From: Pleodorina starrii
Taxonomy: Eukaryota > Chlorophyta > Chlorophyceae > Chlamydomonadales > Volvocaceae
Length of the DNA: 64,000 bases
Assembly (NCBI GenBank): GCA_030267565.1
Contig: BRXU01000014.1
Coordinates: 1,834,001-1,898,000, forward strand
Reading direction: 5' to 3'
The position numbers and the translations under genes were made by a program. Below the pieces are notes generated by a model. That model was given only the letters and a program-made list of their open reading frames with translations, ran no database searches and was not told the origin of the DNA. This document shows positions 45,955 through 57,543 of this stretch, in pieces (the first letter of the stretch is position 1; every line of letters starts with the position of its first letter).

Positions 45955-48057
45955 GTTGCTGGAAACGCTGCTGAGTACACTTCCGGTAGTGTCGGAGTGC
46001 AATGCGCACAACAAAGCGGGCCTTTTAATCAACGTGTTCCGTTGTGAATAGATACGCGATATTTATAAGCACTTCACGCTTATATATTTTTGCAAGGGTT
46101 GCTATCCCAAATCCAACGTAAGTGCTTGCGTCGGTTCGTCAACCGTTACACAGGCCCTCACAGGCAGCCCTTGCACAACAGCAAGCTTACGTCGCTCACT
46201 CTGCAGCAATTCAATCCCTACATGATATATCAAATATGTCAATTCCGTTTATAGATAATTCGTCCGTGCGGCTGTGGCATTACTGTTTGCAGGCCAAAGT
46301 TTATTTCCCAAGTGCTGACGACATGATGCATCAAATCCCTATCGCAGGCAGTCACAATTTGCCAAATATATTCGGTGCGATGGGTCAGGGCAGGTTGCCA
46401 CCCATCGGACCCAAGGGACCATGGCCTGTGGTACGAATGTGTTCCACACTTTGGCCACACCTTCAATAACTAGGGTTATCTCAGTCGCAAACTTCCGTGC
46501 TTGAGAACTTAGGGTTTTAAACACCCATTGTGCCACGCAGTGCCGAAGCAAACAACTCGATCCTGCAAACTTCTGCTCAGCCACATTTACTGCGAATTCC
46601 CAGTGCCAATTCCGAGGGAAGCAGCAGACTTGCCGCGCATTTCATAACGCTGTGCAAACAGGCAACACGCCACCAAACACACTGGCGCAGTCCGCACCGC
46701 CAACTTGCCGGCTACCGTGAGCATCCACCACCATTCTGTACTGGAACAAAACGAAACCTCGTACTGGACATTCCAAAGTCGATCGAGCGAGCACCAGCGA
46801 CTACAATTAAGAACGGCGAATACCCATCATGGACACACGAACAGGCAGTTCATGCTTCTGCATGCGGCAGTACCGATGCAGAAGCCATAGTCCTGTCCCA
46901 TCCACCACGATTATTTAACGTTCGGTGTCAGTCGAAGATACGGCAATACTATCATCACTCGCAAACACAACTTGAACATTTTTGCCGCGATGTCACGGCA
47001 GGCACAGCACCATAGGGATTCCTGACGAGGATCCCTTGCCCTCGCACACCGACAGTTACGCACCCAAGACGGCAACTAAGTAGGCCAGTTTATAGAGCGT
47101 TGCGCGTAGGCTTGGGGCGTGTCACGTTCCAAAACACGCAAGTTAAGCAGCGGCCACATCGGCGTGCAGTGTTACCCAGTGAGGCACTCGTAAGCGTTCC
47201 TCGTCCCTTGGCGGACCCATAACTCGTTGTCCACCCGTGTGAGGGCCCTCACACGATTGGCCACCAGACTGCAAATCCAATGGCTGCCCCGTCGCGCCAC
47301 AATCTAGGTTGGACGGGCGTATACCCAGCCATTCAATAACCCCGAACCTGCATTTCGCTCTGCGTTTTAGACCACGAGGCGTTGCACCAGCTTCCATAAC
47401 CTCGTCCCTCCTACATCTAGCACCAGCTCCCGCTCGCAGCTCCGTCCCCCACTTTGACCACCACCGCCGCAACATCGATTCAACACCGGCCAACCACTGA
47501 TCCCATCCTCCCTCATACCAAAACAATTCACCAAGACGATAATCAACCCAAACCCCACCATTCATAAGCGCTCCGCTACTTTGCAAACCGTACCCCTATC
47601 CGCCCACAGGCCCAGGTTCCGTGCACGACACTAACACAGATGTGCGTCATCAGATACGAGTAGATGATAGCCGACCTCGAGGTAAGATGGCATGATCTCA
47701 TTCCGCCGTGGACCCAGCACACGTGCTCCTCCCCTGGCGAAAACCCACTGGGTCTCGCGGCGCGGCGCTCCCCCCAGGCACCATGCATTTCAGCATGCAG
47801 GCATCACAGCAGGGGGATCCGTACACGCAGTGGCGCATGACGCAGGACGTGATAAATGCGCAAGCGGACTCCGAAGACACTTGACCTACAAATGGCACGC
47901 AATCCCACCTATTATCAAGGGAAATAGCCACATCCAAACGACACCACCAGAAAGAAAAACAATACGCGGCAGTAAACCCCCGCATAGACTGCAAAATCAG
48001 CAACGAACGGTGTATCTGTTGCTACTGATGCGATGTCCGCACGGTATGCTCGGCGCT
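45955..48057. other. Intergenic DNA upstream of the SDR gene
   Basis: About 2.1 kb between the 5' end of the SDR gene and the 3' end of ICME-like B. Apart from the TATA-like site, I see no structured feature or gene. Confidence 0.45.
46079..46086 (-). promoter_or_regulatory. Candidate TATA box for the SDR gene
   Basis: TATATAAG on the minus strand, about 125 bases upstream of the start codon at 45,954, in an AT-rich patch. Position and sequence are suitable; not otherwise tested. Confidence 0.4.
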
Positions 48058-51000
48058 CTAGAACGGGCACACCAGTCCCGCCAGATCGCACAGGAAGCCC
48101 GGACAAAGGGTGCCGTAAACATTCTTCTCGGAGATTGCGCCGCCGGTAACCGCCCCCAGCACCGTGTCGCTGAGCAGGTCCGTCCCTCCCCGCATGGGGT
48201 CCTCCAGCAGAAACGCCGTGTGCGTCTTGCCAGGCACCAGGCAGCAGCGGACGCAGGGCGCACCGGATGTCTGCGTGCCGTAGAAACGGGAATGGGCCGT
48301 AGAAGGCGATGGGCATGGCCATGGGGGTAAGAGACTGGTGCCGGCGAATGGATGCGAGGGATGATGATGGAACAGGCGGGTTGATTACTATGCGGACGAA
48401 GGCAGGAATACGACATCCGTTCCGTCGCCATGAACCGGATTGCCCCATGTCATCTCGTCAAGCTGCTGTTGCAGCCGCTGTTGCTATTATAATGATCATC
48501 GTCTTCGTGGCTGCCACAAGCGAGGCTGGCGTCGACGGCCACCGCGAACCGCAATCCGAAGCCATGTCGCCTAAAGTCTACAGGCGTGCACGGGCGCTCT
48601 TGAGTCATTGGTCCCGTGCTAAACGCAGCTATCGAGAAAAAGAGATAGAGAGTACCACCGCATTCAAGGTTATAAACCTCACCTGCAACGCTCTGCACAG
48701 GTCTTCGCTGCCCTCCGCCGGCACCGTCTTATCCGCCGTGCCGTGGATCAGCAACACGTGCGGCAGCAGCCCCGCGGCGCCGGGCGGCAACCGCCGGGCG
48801 ACCTGCAGAGGCGACAGCGAGTCGTACGCGGGCCGGGCGCCGCCCCGGCACCCGCTCGCGTCATGGCTGGCGCCGGCCGCAGCAACTCCATTGCCATTGC
48901 CGTCGCCATTGCCCTCGCAATCGCCGTCGCAGCCAGTACTGCAGTCACTGTCGCAATCACCGTCGCAGCCGCCAGCCTCGCCGCAGTCCAGGCCTGCCCG
49001 GCGCCCGCTGCTGCCGAAGCCGTTGGTAAACGCGTCGCCGTTGCGTCCCGACCGCTCGGCCCGATGCCTGATAGACGGGTCAGTCGTGTCCGTAGACAAC
49101 GTCATGATGCGCTCAAACAGATTCTTGTAGAGGCCGCGGCGGTGCAGGTGCTCCGCCAGGCTTTTGAGGTCGTATGCGCCCGATACGCCAACGAAGGCCC
49201 GCAGGCAGGCAGGCGACCAGGCCGGCGTGGCACCCAGGCAAGGGTAGCCCCGCGCTGCCTGTTCCGCCTGCAGTACGCAGGGTGGTTCCGAGTCAGGGAG
49301 CCGTAGTGAGGTTTCGCGCACACCCAACCCTTATCTTGCGTAGGACTCGAGCTGACATGGTTAATTCAGGAACCGTTCTTTTGAACATCACGCGGCGATT
49401 CACTGCTGCGGGTTGCATGACCTGCCACAGCAGGTACTATGTCGTGTACATCCCTTCTACATTTCCCTTCGCATCCACGCAACCCGCTCCCTGGACTGCG
49501 CCGACTCGTGGTCCCTCCCCCGGCCCCCGCACCTCCCTGCCTCTCCTCCTCTCCCAGGCCCCACTGACCTGCTTGATGAGCGCCAGTCCCGCCAGGTGAC
49601 CCCCTGCCGACTGGCCCACCAGAGTGACACCGTCCGGGTCGCCCCCGAAGCGGTGGATGCGGGACAACACCCAGGAGATGCCCGTGTTTACGTCCTCGAG
49701 CATGTCCAGCGCGTCGCCCTGTGGGCAGAGAGGATAGGGGCCGGAGTGCAGGGAATGTGATGATCAAGGCTTTCCGCATGGCGCCGACCCAAAATCCCTG
49801 TCCCTTGCCCTCGTGTACAAGTAGCAAATAGGATTTACGTCAGTTTGACTAGGTTACACTGAAATATGCTCCCAGCACGGCCCCTGAAGAGCTCCCCAGA
49901 CCCCTCCCTATGCCCTCTGACCTGTGGGAAGTTGCGGTAATCGAGGCACGCCACTAGCACGCCCTGCTCGCTCAGCCGACGAGCCAGAAGCGCTCCCCAG
50001 GCCTTGTAGCCGATCGTCCAGGCGCCGCCTGCCAAAAACAAAACGGGGCGACACCCCGAGATGGCCCATATGGGACACATGGAGAACTGGTGGATCCTGG
50101 GAAACCCCGCAAAGCCTCACCCCGCGATATGGGCTGCGCTGTTGGTTGAGCACGAAGGAAGGCACGGAGTGTTTCACGTTGGCTCGGTGACAGTCTCACA
50201 CACACGTGCCACGGCCGCGTTCAGTGCACCGAGGTACCGGTAGCTGGCAGCAAGCTTCGACCCATCTCACCGGTTACGTAAATGACGACGGGGTAGCACG
50301 CGTGCGGATGCGCGTGTGGCGGGAAGTACAGATCCAATCGTTGCCGAGGCTGCAGTGCAGAGGGACCATGTACAAATGTTCAATAACCGGCTGCAGTCAA
50401 AACCAGCCTAGCAAATGCGCCCAATGCACCAGGCGTGAAGCCTTTGCGGGCCCGCCTTAGGTGCGGGGTAACCACAACCCTCTTCTTGCTGCTAGTGCAC
50501 GCTCAGGCATGGGCACTTAGATCACTCTCCTGAAGGAACCCACATGGCTTGGACGCAATTCCGACACTGCCCAACAGCTGCAGCAGCAGCGCTCGGGATC
50601 GGCGCCCTGCCGACCCAAGTGTCACGCACCTTGGGCCCGTAGACCACGCTGCGCCGCACGCGTGGGCTGAAAACATAGAACACAATCATCTGCGCGAAGT
50701 ACACAGGCAGGAGAGGATAAGGCGCAACGGATAAGAGGCGGTCCGCGACACATGCACCGTTGTTTCATCTCTGCGGGACTGTCCCCCAATGGAATCGCAT
50801 ATGGGTCGGCGATGCGCTTGCGGGGATGCTTGTGGCGGCGACCCATGACCCACATCACCACGCCGTCCTGATCATGTACCCCCAAACCCCGCAAGTATAT
50901 TGCCTGACCCAGTGGTGCCGCTATCTTCAGTCGAGTGCGGGTCGCAAATGACCGCTGCAGTGGGAAGCCACTATCACAGGCACCGTACCTGAAGGAAGCC

Positions 51001-51786
51001 CGGCAGGAGCAGGGTCGCGTACAACACGAGGCGTACCAGTTGGATGGACCATTTCCACCCTGCGGGTTAGGATGCGTGCACACGAGGAAAGGCACAGGGA
51101 TACGGTAGCGCCAGCAGTACTCCACTGTAAGAAATACCACATGTGCTAGCCAACGTCAAGGAGTACAAATGCAGGCCATCGGGCTGCAGGCGAAGTCCAG
51201 AAGGGACACGCATGTAGCGTGAGGAGCCGGCGGGAATTGCACGTTGGCATAAGCTGGGCCACCCCAAGCCGCGTTGCCAGTTTCTACGCCTTTCAGCAGC
51301 TCGCGGTATGCCATATGAGGTCGAAATACTATTGGCGGCTTTCGACAAGGCAGGGCTCCCAGCCTGTCACGCTCCAACCGCTGTGACGGGAGCCCCCATA
51401 CGACTCGAGCCAAATACGTGCAAAAGCTCCAACGCGTGCGGCATTTGACGTTGTGGCATTTGAACATTGGGATGGTTTGATATTGCAGAAGTTTCGTGGC
51501 CAACGTGCGTGCCTTCAACTACCTCACCTACGCCTAGGTAGGTGTAAAGCCTGACAGCGAGCCGGATGAGCAGAAGCGCCTCGCTGAAAATTCGCCGAAC
51601 CAGGGAGGTCGCATGACTAAACGGTAGCGTCAAATCGAACATAGAACTGTCGCTCAGCGGCAGCCTCGGTGTGCTGGAAGGCAGTTTCGCTTCCAATCGG
51701 TTCGGCGTCAAACCATCGCTCGTAAGGTCCATGGCGCTGCTATCAGTGTCTGAAGTTATAGTGCTGCTGAAGCTGTTAAGGCCCAT
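48058..51786 (-). CDS. Isoprenylcysteine methylesterase-like hydrolase B
   Basis: Paralogue of hydrolase A with the same exon plan. Exons in transcript order: 51786-51528, 51124-51104, 51059-50989, 50689-50630, 50349-50271, 50028-49922, 49718-49569, 49267-48683, 48270-48058; 514 residues. Exon lengths 71, 60, 79, 107 and 150 equal those of A. Hydrophobic N-terminal segments end in [14 protein letters not shown], followed by [20 protein letters not shown]. The catalytic set is intact: GQSAGGH (Ser about 236), HGTADKTVP (Asp about 428), GKTHTAF (His about 461). A 21-base micro-exon encoding VEYCWRY is inferred from phase and from the plant ICME pattern GVGYRW; it is absent from A. Exon 8 contains an unusual Cys/Asp/Gly-rich insertion. 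Exon 1 shares almost nothing with A, whereas the 3' exons and introns are nearly identical. Confidence 0.87.
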
Positions 51787-53648
51787 CGTGTGACCGAGGA
51801 CGGCTCGTTGCACGCTCCTCGTTGACCCTGCTACGTCCGCGGCTTGGAGACAAAATAGTCCTGCGCCAGGTTGCTTCAAATGTAATTATAATCTAGTCAA
51901 CAATTATGCATAATCGAGGGCTGCAAGTAGAATGAGCCGGAAAATTGTCACTGTTTATGTTGGATATGACTGCTCGTAGTGGTGAAGCCCCTGGATTTTA
52001 GGGAGGAATGGACTAGATTTGCGCACGCCAAAACATAAAGAGAATACGTCACCTAAATGGATTTAAAGGCGGGACAGCTAGACACGGCGGCAACTCACAT
52101 GTACGGCGCCGATGACGCTTTCTGCACTTTCCAGGATTGTGGAACCCTAGATTGTGAATAGTGGATTGGCCCCAAACATGCTGACAATTTGACGAATACG
52201 CAAATAAATGTACTTTTCCTACTTTTTTGGTGAGCGTGTGCGCAGATGTCGTAACGCTGCCGCACCCCGACACTCTCCCCCCGTCCCCCGTTCGCTCGGC
52301 AAGGGGGAATGGATTGATCGAAATACCGGTAGATGTTATGCTTTAATATGGGATACTCAAGGCCAGCACGTGATGGGAGCGAGTCAACTGGGGTCGGGCC
52401 GATACTGGCCGATAAGCGCCCGAAGAGCCCGAGGGAAGGTGTCAGTTCCCTAAATACCCTTCGAGGCTGAAAAATACCCATGAGTACGCACGAGGGAGTA
52501 CATGAGCCGTGGGAACACAGCTTAGGTGCATGCGTGGGGCCCATATTGTTCCCCACAAAGCCAAGGTGTACCCCGTTGCACCTCGATGCCAACCCGACTA
52601 CGGTAAAGGGCGCCACCACAATACGCTACTTGTGCATGACACTCTACATTTGCTCGTTCGGACCTCCGGCACTCAATCGCTCACTTGCTCGTTCAGCTGG
52701 CCATGTGTCTGGCAGGGTCTGGCCTCACTCCTGGGTAGAACATTGGTCGCATCCTTTCCCCGCGTTCCCTGAGTCTGCTCCCTGGCCAATCCAGGCCACC
52801 CCTGGCCACCGCTGCCGCAGCCACCCTCTTATTGCCATTTCCGCCGCGACTTCCTCTGCCGCCACTCCACGATCAGGATCCGAATTACGCACGGTATTTC
52901 ATCCGGCCCCGCTCGCGTTCCCGCTTGGCACTGGCCGTCGCTCAGGTCACCGCCAGCCGGCGGATACACATCATGGCGCAAACCAACACACGTGCTTGAC
53001 GCGTGTGTGCGTGCCTGTGGTCTAAACTAGTAGTAGCGTTCGCAAAAGCTTACTTGCGATGGTGGGAATCCCCTGTCTTGAGGGTGCAATTGTTATGTTG
53101 CATGTGACACCTGCTACGCCACCGCTCTCTTTGGGATGAGATCATACTCGATCGAATGGGGCGCTGGGGTCTGAACTCGAACTCGGGGTCTGGGGAGTCC
53201 GGGGCTTCGGGGTAGGGGCCTTAGAACCGGGTTCCACACCACATGGGACGCTCCGAGCCTGTCAATTTGATTCTCTCTCTACCTTTGCACGCGTCCAGAA
53301 ACACTGCCGGCGGTGTCACACCGAAGCCCTAAACCTCGTCGTACGACACGGTTGCGGCTTCTGAGCAAAATCTTGAGAAAATAAAAGTTATAGTGCAATC
53401 GTTATCGCGTAAATAATTGTTATCACAAGCGACCACCAGCAGAAGCTGAGGGGACTTGCCGGCATAGGAAGTTTGCCACGTCAACTAACTCCGTACAACC
53501 GTGGTCCTGTCTAGCCACCAGTGGCAGCTATTGTTATGGCTTCAATCTGTTATAAAGAAGGTCGTTTTGCTGCCGGCATTAGAAGCGCCGAAGCGGCAAC
53601 GCGCGGCTTTCGTAAAGTGCGTGCCATCAGTTCTTCATCTAACTCAGC
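51787..53648. other. Divergent intergenic region upstream of ICME-like B and PEX19
   Basis: 1.9 kb between two divergent start codons. No supportable gene or repeat; no convincing TATA box. Presumably holds both promoters. Confidence 0.45.
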
Positions 53649-56600
53649 ATGGCGACAAGCAGCCTAGAGGACCTTTTGCAAGGTCTGTGCGCACTATGTT
53701 AGGGAATCCTCTTGGTGTCGCAGGGCGCGCTCACTTTTCCGGCGTCTTCCGGGACGATAACTTGCAGATGCGCTCGCTGATTTCGAGGAAGCGCCAACTG
53801 CACCGGCGGCTTCAAGAGCTCCACAACAGGAAACAGGAGGGCGAAGGTAGGCGCTGCGGACTTCACGACGACGTGGCCCTGCTGTGCCTGTCTCCCGTCG
53901 TGCAGTGCCTACCCATGGCCACCCTTGCTGGGTAATCCGACCCAATCCCGGCAAACCCTCGCAAACCTTACCCTGCAGCCCGGCGCCCGCTGATTCAGGA
54001 CAAGCTTCCTCAGGCGCTCCCGATGTGCCTGCGGAGTCCGTGCCGGCTGCCCCTCCCAAGCCCGCACCCAAGGGCCTTGGGCTGGGGCTGGGCGGGTTAG
54101 ACCGCCGCCCAAGGAAGCCTGCCGGCAGCATAGCCGCAGCTGGGTCGTCGGCGACTGAAGGCCAAGCGGCCAACGAAGGCGATGACACCGGTAGAGGCGG
54201 CGCAGCTGCGGGGCCTGTCAAAGCGGCGTGCAAACTTCCCGCGGAGGCACAGCGTTTGGCGGATGACCTGATGAGCCTTCTACACGAGGCGGGCCTGGGT
54301 GAGCGGCGTTAAAGAGGGGAGGCTTGGCCGGAAGATTTCGCGGTGTGGCGATGAGGGCCGTCTTGGCGTCTTTTGCGACGGGAAGTGAAGATCGGAATGC
54401 GCCCCAGTGCACGCGTATATGAATAGCCTATGTCGGCTGATGCGTGCGTCTACGTAGGGAAAGTGAATATCCGCAAGGGCCAGAGAAGGCGGAAGCAGGA
54501 GCAGCAGGGGCACACTACTTCTTTGCGCGGAACTTGCGTGGTCACAGTGCAGCCTGGATGAGACGCACGTGGCCGGTACTTCCTGCGATTCGGTGTCGCA
54601 CTCTCCATTGGGAAAGGGGGCCGAGTAACTGCGAAGCGTGCTGGGTGGAATGCAGACAGCCTCGAGCGACATGCGCGTCGTCGTTGGTTCGGGCCTCTGG
54701 GTGGCTTCTGGGCCCGCTGGCGGCCCTTGAATCAGTCGGTCATCCCGGAGATTCGGAGCGCTATTCGCTGCCTTGATAGGCATGACGTTAAGGTCGACGC
54801 TTGAGCATGGCGCTCCCCTCTGGGGGCCGCGCTCCCATGCGACCCAGTTGCATCGCCCCGCCGCACGTCCTCTCTTGTTCGGGCGCCTGCTGCGCCACAG
54901 CCGCCGTCCTCTCACGGGGCCCTTGTCGCGCCCGCTTCGGAACACCTTTCCACACCCCCGCAGGCGAGGTGTCCGACCAGCAGAGCCCGGACGAGCTGAC
55001 CGCCTGCCTCGCGGACTTCATGGGGGCCGCTGGCGCCGGGACGACAGCGGGGCCCGGGGCCGGCGGCGCAGCCGGGCTGGCGGGGCTGGCCTCCGGATCC
55101 GCTGGGCCCTCGGGCCCCGGCGGCAGCGGGCTGGGAGAGGACGATCCGTTTGCGCAGCTCTTCGGCCGCATCCTGGGCGGTATGGTGCCCCCCGGCGGAG
55201 AGGACGAGGCGGCGCCGCCGCCGGAGCTCGCGGCGCTGATGCAGCAGATGATGGGAGGCGGCGCGCTAAGGGCGGGTCCCGCGGCGGCAGAGGCGCGGCC
55301 GCCAGGGCCGGCGGCGGGCCCCGCCGGAACGCCGGGCACGGGGCCATCAGGCTCCGGCGCGGCGGCTGCAGCAGCGGGCGCCGCCGACGGTGGCGATGAC
55401 GACGCGCTAGCGTCGTCGCGACTTGCCGGACTGGCGCAGCAGACGCTCAAGACGGTGTCGAAGCAGGCCAAGAAGACGCGAGGTCACGTGGAGGGCGGCT
55501 CGGCGGGGCGGCCCGGCGGCGCGGGCGCGGGCGGTGCCGGCGGGCTGCCATTTGGGTCGGCCGCGGGCGGCGGCGGCGGGCTGGCGGCAATGCTGCGGGA
55601 GCTGGGCGGCCTGGGCGGTTTGGCGGGCGGCAGCGCCGGGGAGGGCGGTGACGGCGCCGCGCCGGCGGGCGTTGGCATGATGGTGGATTACATAATGCAG
55701 CATTTGCTCAGCAAGGACGTGCTGTATGGGCCGCTCAAGGTAGGTGCTAGAGTTCAGGGCTCAGGGGCACGGATCAGCGCAGAAGGGTTGAGGGCAGCGA
55801 GCTAGAGGGCAGTGCCAGGAGCGGCGCAGGGCGGTGCCATAGGACATGTGCTGTGCTGAGGCCCGCTGTTGCCGTCGGCTCTGCTGTCCCCGTCGGCCCT
55901 GCCGTACTGTACGGCGTTGCGCTGCGCAGGAGATCCGCGACCGCTACCCGCCGTGGCTGGAGGCGCACCAGGGCACACTGCCGGCGGATGAGTACCGGCG
56001 GTACGTGGCTCAGTACGAGTCCGTACAGCGGGTGTGCGCGCACTACGAGGCGGCGCCCTCGGACTTCGCCAAGCTGATGGACCTCATTCAGGAGGTGGGT
56101 TCATGTGGTGCCTCCGTTACCTTCTCAGAGACGGACATGGCGTAACTAATGGGTGTGTTCGTGAGTTTGTCTGTGACTTTTGAGGTAGATTCGTGGCTGT
56201 CACCGTAAGCTTCTCTGAAGGGGGTTTGGTATATGTGCCTAACTCGGGACCAGGGGCGCACGGCTGAGCGGAAGCTGTGAGGTGTTTGTGGGTTGTGTAC
56301 TTGCGGAATGACGTCGGGGATGCGACAGGACGGACCCTTTGCCAGTTGACGCTGGCTGTGCTGCGACAGCAACATACGAGAGCGGGGCTACGTGAGGAGG
56401 CTTCACAAGGCACCGCAGCAACCCCCGCGCACCAAGAGCACCGGTTGCCCACATGAAGCTGGACTTGCCCTCACAGGCAACCGTGCAGGCCCCCCGGCGT
56501 GGCCTGATAGGCGTGGCGTGGGATCCCGTGCCCGGCATTGTTCCGCTGTTCCCCGGCGCCGCCATCCCCGCTCACGTTCGCCTCCTGCCTTCGGACCCAC

Positions 56601-56853
56601 ATCCACAGCCCGCAGTGCCCCGTAAGCTGCACCGCTCGATTCAACGTATCGGCTCCCCGTGGCTCCCTCTCACGTGCAGATGCAGACGTACGGGGACCCG
56701 CCGGGGGATATCGTGGAGGAGATGACGGGGGGTGCTGGTCGCGACATTAACAGCATCCTTGAAGCGGCTGAGGGGGAGTCGGCCGGACCCGATGGGCCGC
56801 AACCCGCGCTTGAGGAGCTGTCCGGCGAACTCGACAAGTGCAAGGTCCAGTGA
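53649..56853 (+). CDS. PEX19: Peroxin-19, peroxisomal membrane protein chaperone/receptor
   Basis: PEX19 binds newly made peroxisomal membrane proteins in the cytosol and delivers them to PEX3. Exons 53649-53682, 53768-53846, 53979-54298, 54964-55739, 55930-56094, 56680-56853; 515 residues, phases consistent. The N-terminal MATSSLEDLLQDALADFEE resembles the PEX3-binding helix. The C-terminal part has QQTLKTVSKQAKK, MVDYIMQHLLSKDVLYGPLK, EIRDRYPPWLEAHQGTLPAD, EYRRYVAQYESVQRVC and DLIQEMQTYGDPPGDIVEEM, the classic family core. The protein ends CKVQ, a CaaX box suited to farnesylation, as in animal, yeast and plant PEX19. At 515 residues it is much longer than the usual 250-300 because of Gly/Ala-rich insertions. 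A TGTAAC signal follows at 56,927. Confidence 0.93.
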
Positions 56854-57216
56854 TGCCACAAGCAGTCGAGTCTGTGTCAGTTGAGGGTTACACACACATC
56901 TGTGGGCCCAATGAGTGAACCGCGCCTGTAACACACGATTGGTGCCCACCAGCCAAACTTCCGCCACTCCGGTGGCGTAGTTCCATCCCTTCCAGTATCG
57001 TAGAATCTAATCAGCCACCGACACGACTGTCGATTACACCATATGGCACCTCCCTTGCCGTGAAAGCAACAATAATGCACAAAATTTCACCGCTAGAGGT
57101 GCCGCCGGTCCAGCTTATGGCCTCTCCAGCCCAAATGACGTCCTCTACGTCGCCTAAAACGACGCCATCAGAGTGCCAGGGCAAGCTCCAATGCTGCTCC
57201 ACCGACGAGCGCTAAT
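56854..57216. terminator. Convergent 3' region with poly(A) signals for both genes
   Basis: TGTAAC on the plus strand at 56,927-56,932 suits PEX19. On the minus strand, TGTAA at 57,034-57,038 (and TGTAAC near 56,886) suits plastid S17. The two transcripts may overlap at their 3' ends. Confidence 0.55.
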
Positions 57217-57543
57217 TTAGTCCGCCTTGCGGAGCACCTCGGCCACGACGAACCGCTTCGTCTTGCTGAGCGGCCGCGTGCCATCCAGACGAACGAAGTC
57301 TCCAACGTTGAGTTCGCCAGACTCATCGTGCGCGCTGTAGCGCTTGGTGACCTTCTTGCGCTTGAAGTACACGGGGTCGGTGGATAGGCGCTCCGCCTCC
57401 ACGACCACAGTCTTGTTCATCTTGGTGCTCACCACAACGCCCTTGACTTGCTGCACGGCCTGCACCGAGACAGCACCGCGCCTGCTGCAAACGGCAGGCC
57501 GGACGCCGCTGAAGGCTGGCGTACGCAGGACCGTCGACTGCAT
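57217..57543 (-). CDS. PRPS17: Plastid ribosomal protein S17, nuclear-encoded
   Basis: bS17 is a primary 16S rRNA-binding protein of the small subunit; here it would act in the chloroplast. Single exon, 108 residues. The first 30 or so residues ([20 protein letters not shown] and onward to SVQA) form a Ser/Arg/Ala-rich chloroplast transit peptide. The mature part shows [56 protein letters not shown] and EVLRKAD, a full-length OB-fold S17 with the typical RPLSKTKR signature. The lack of introns is unusual among its neighbours but plausible for so short a gene. Convergent with PEX19, divergent from the cathepsin gene. Confidence 0.96.
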   Translation of the reverse strand: MQSTVLRTPAFSGVRPAVCSRRGAVSVQAVQQVKGVVVSTKMNKTVVVEAERLSTDPVYFKRKKVTKRYSAHDESGELNVGDFVRLDGTRPLSKTKRFVVAEVLRKAD

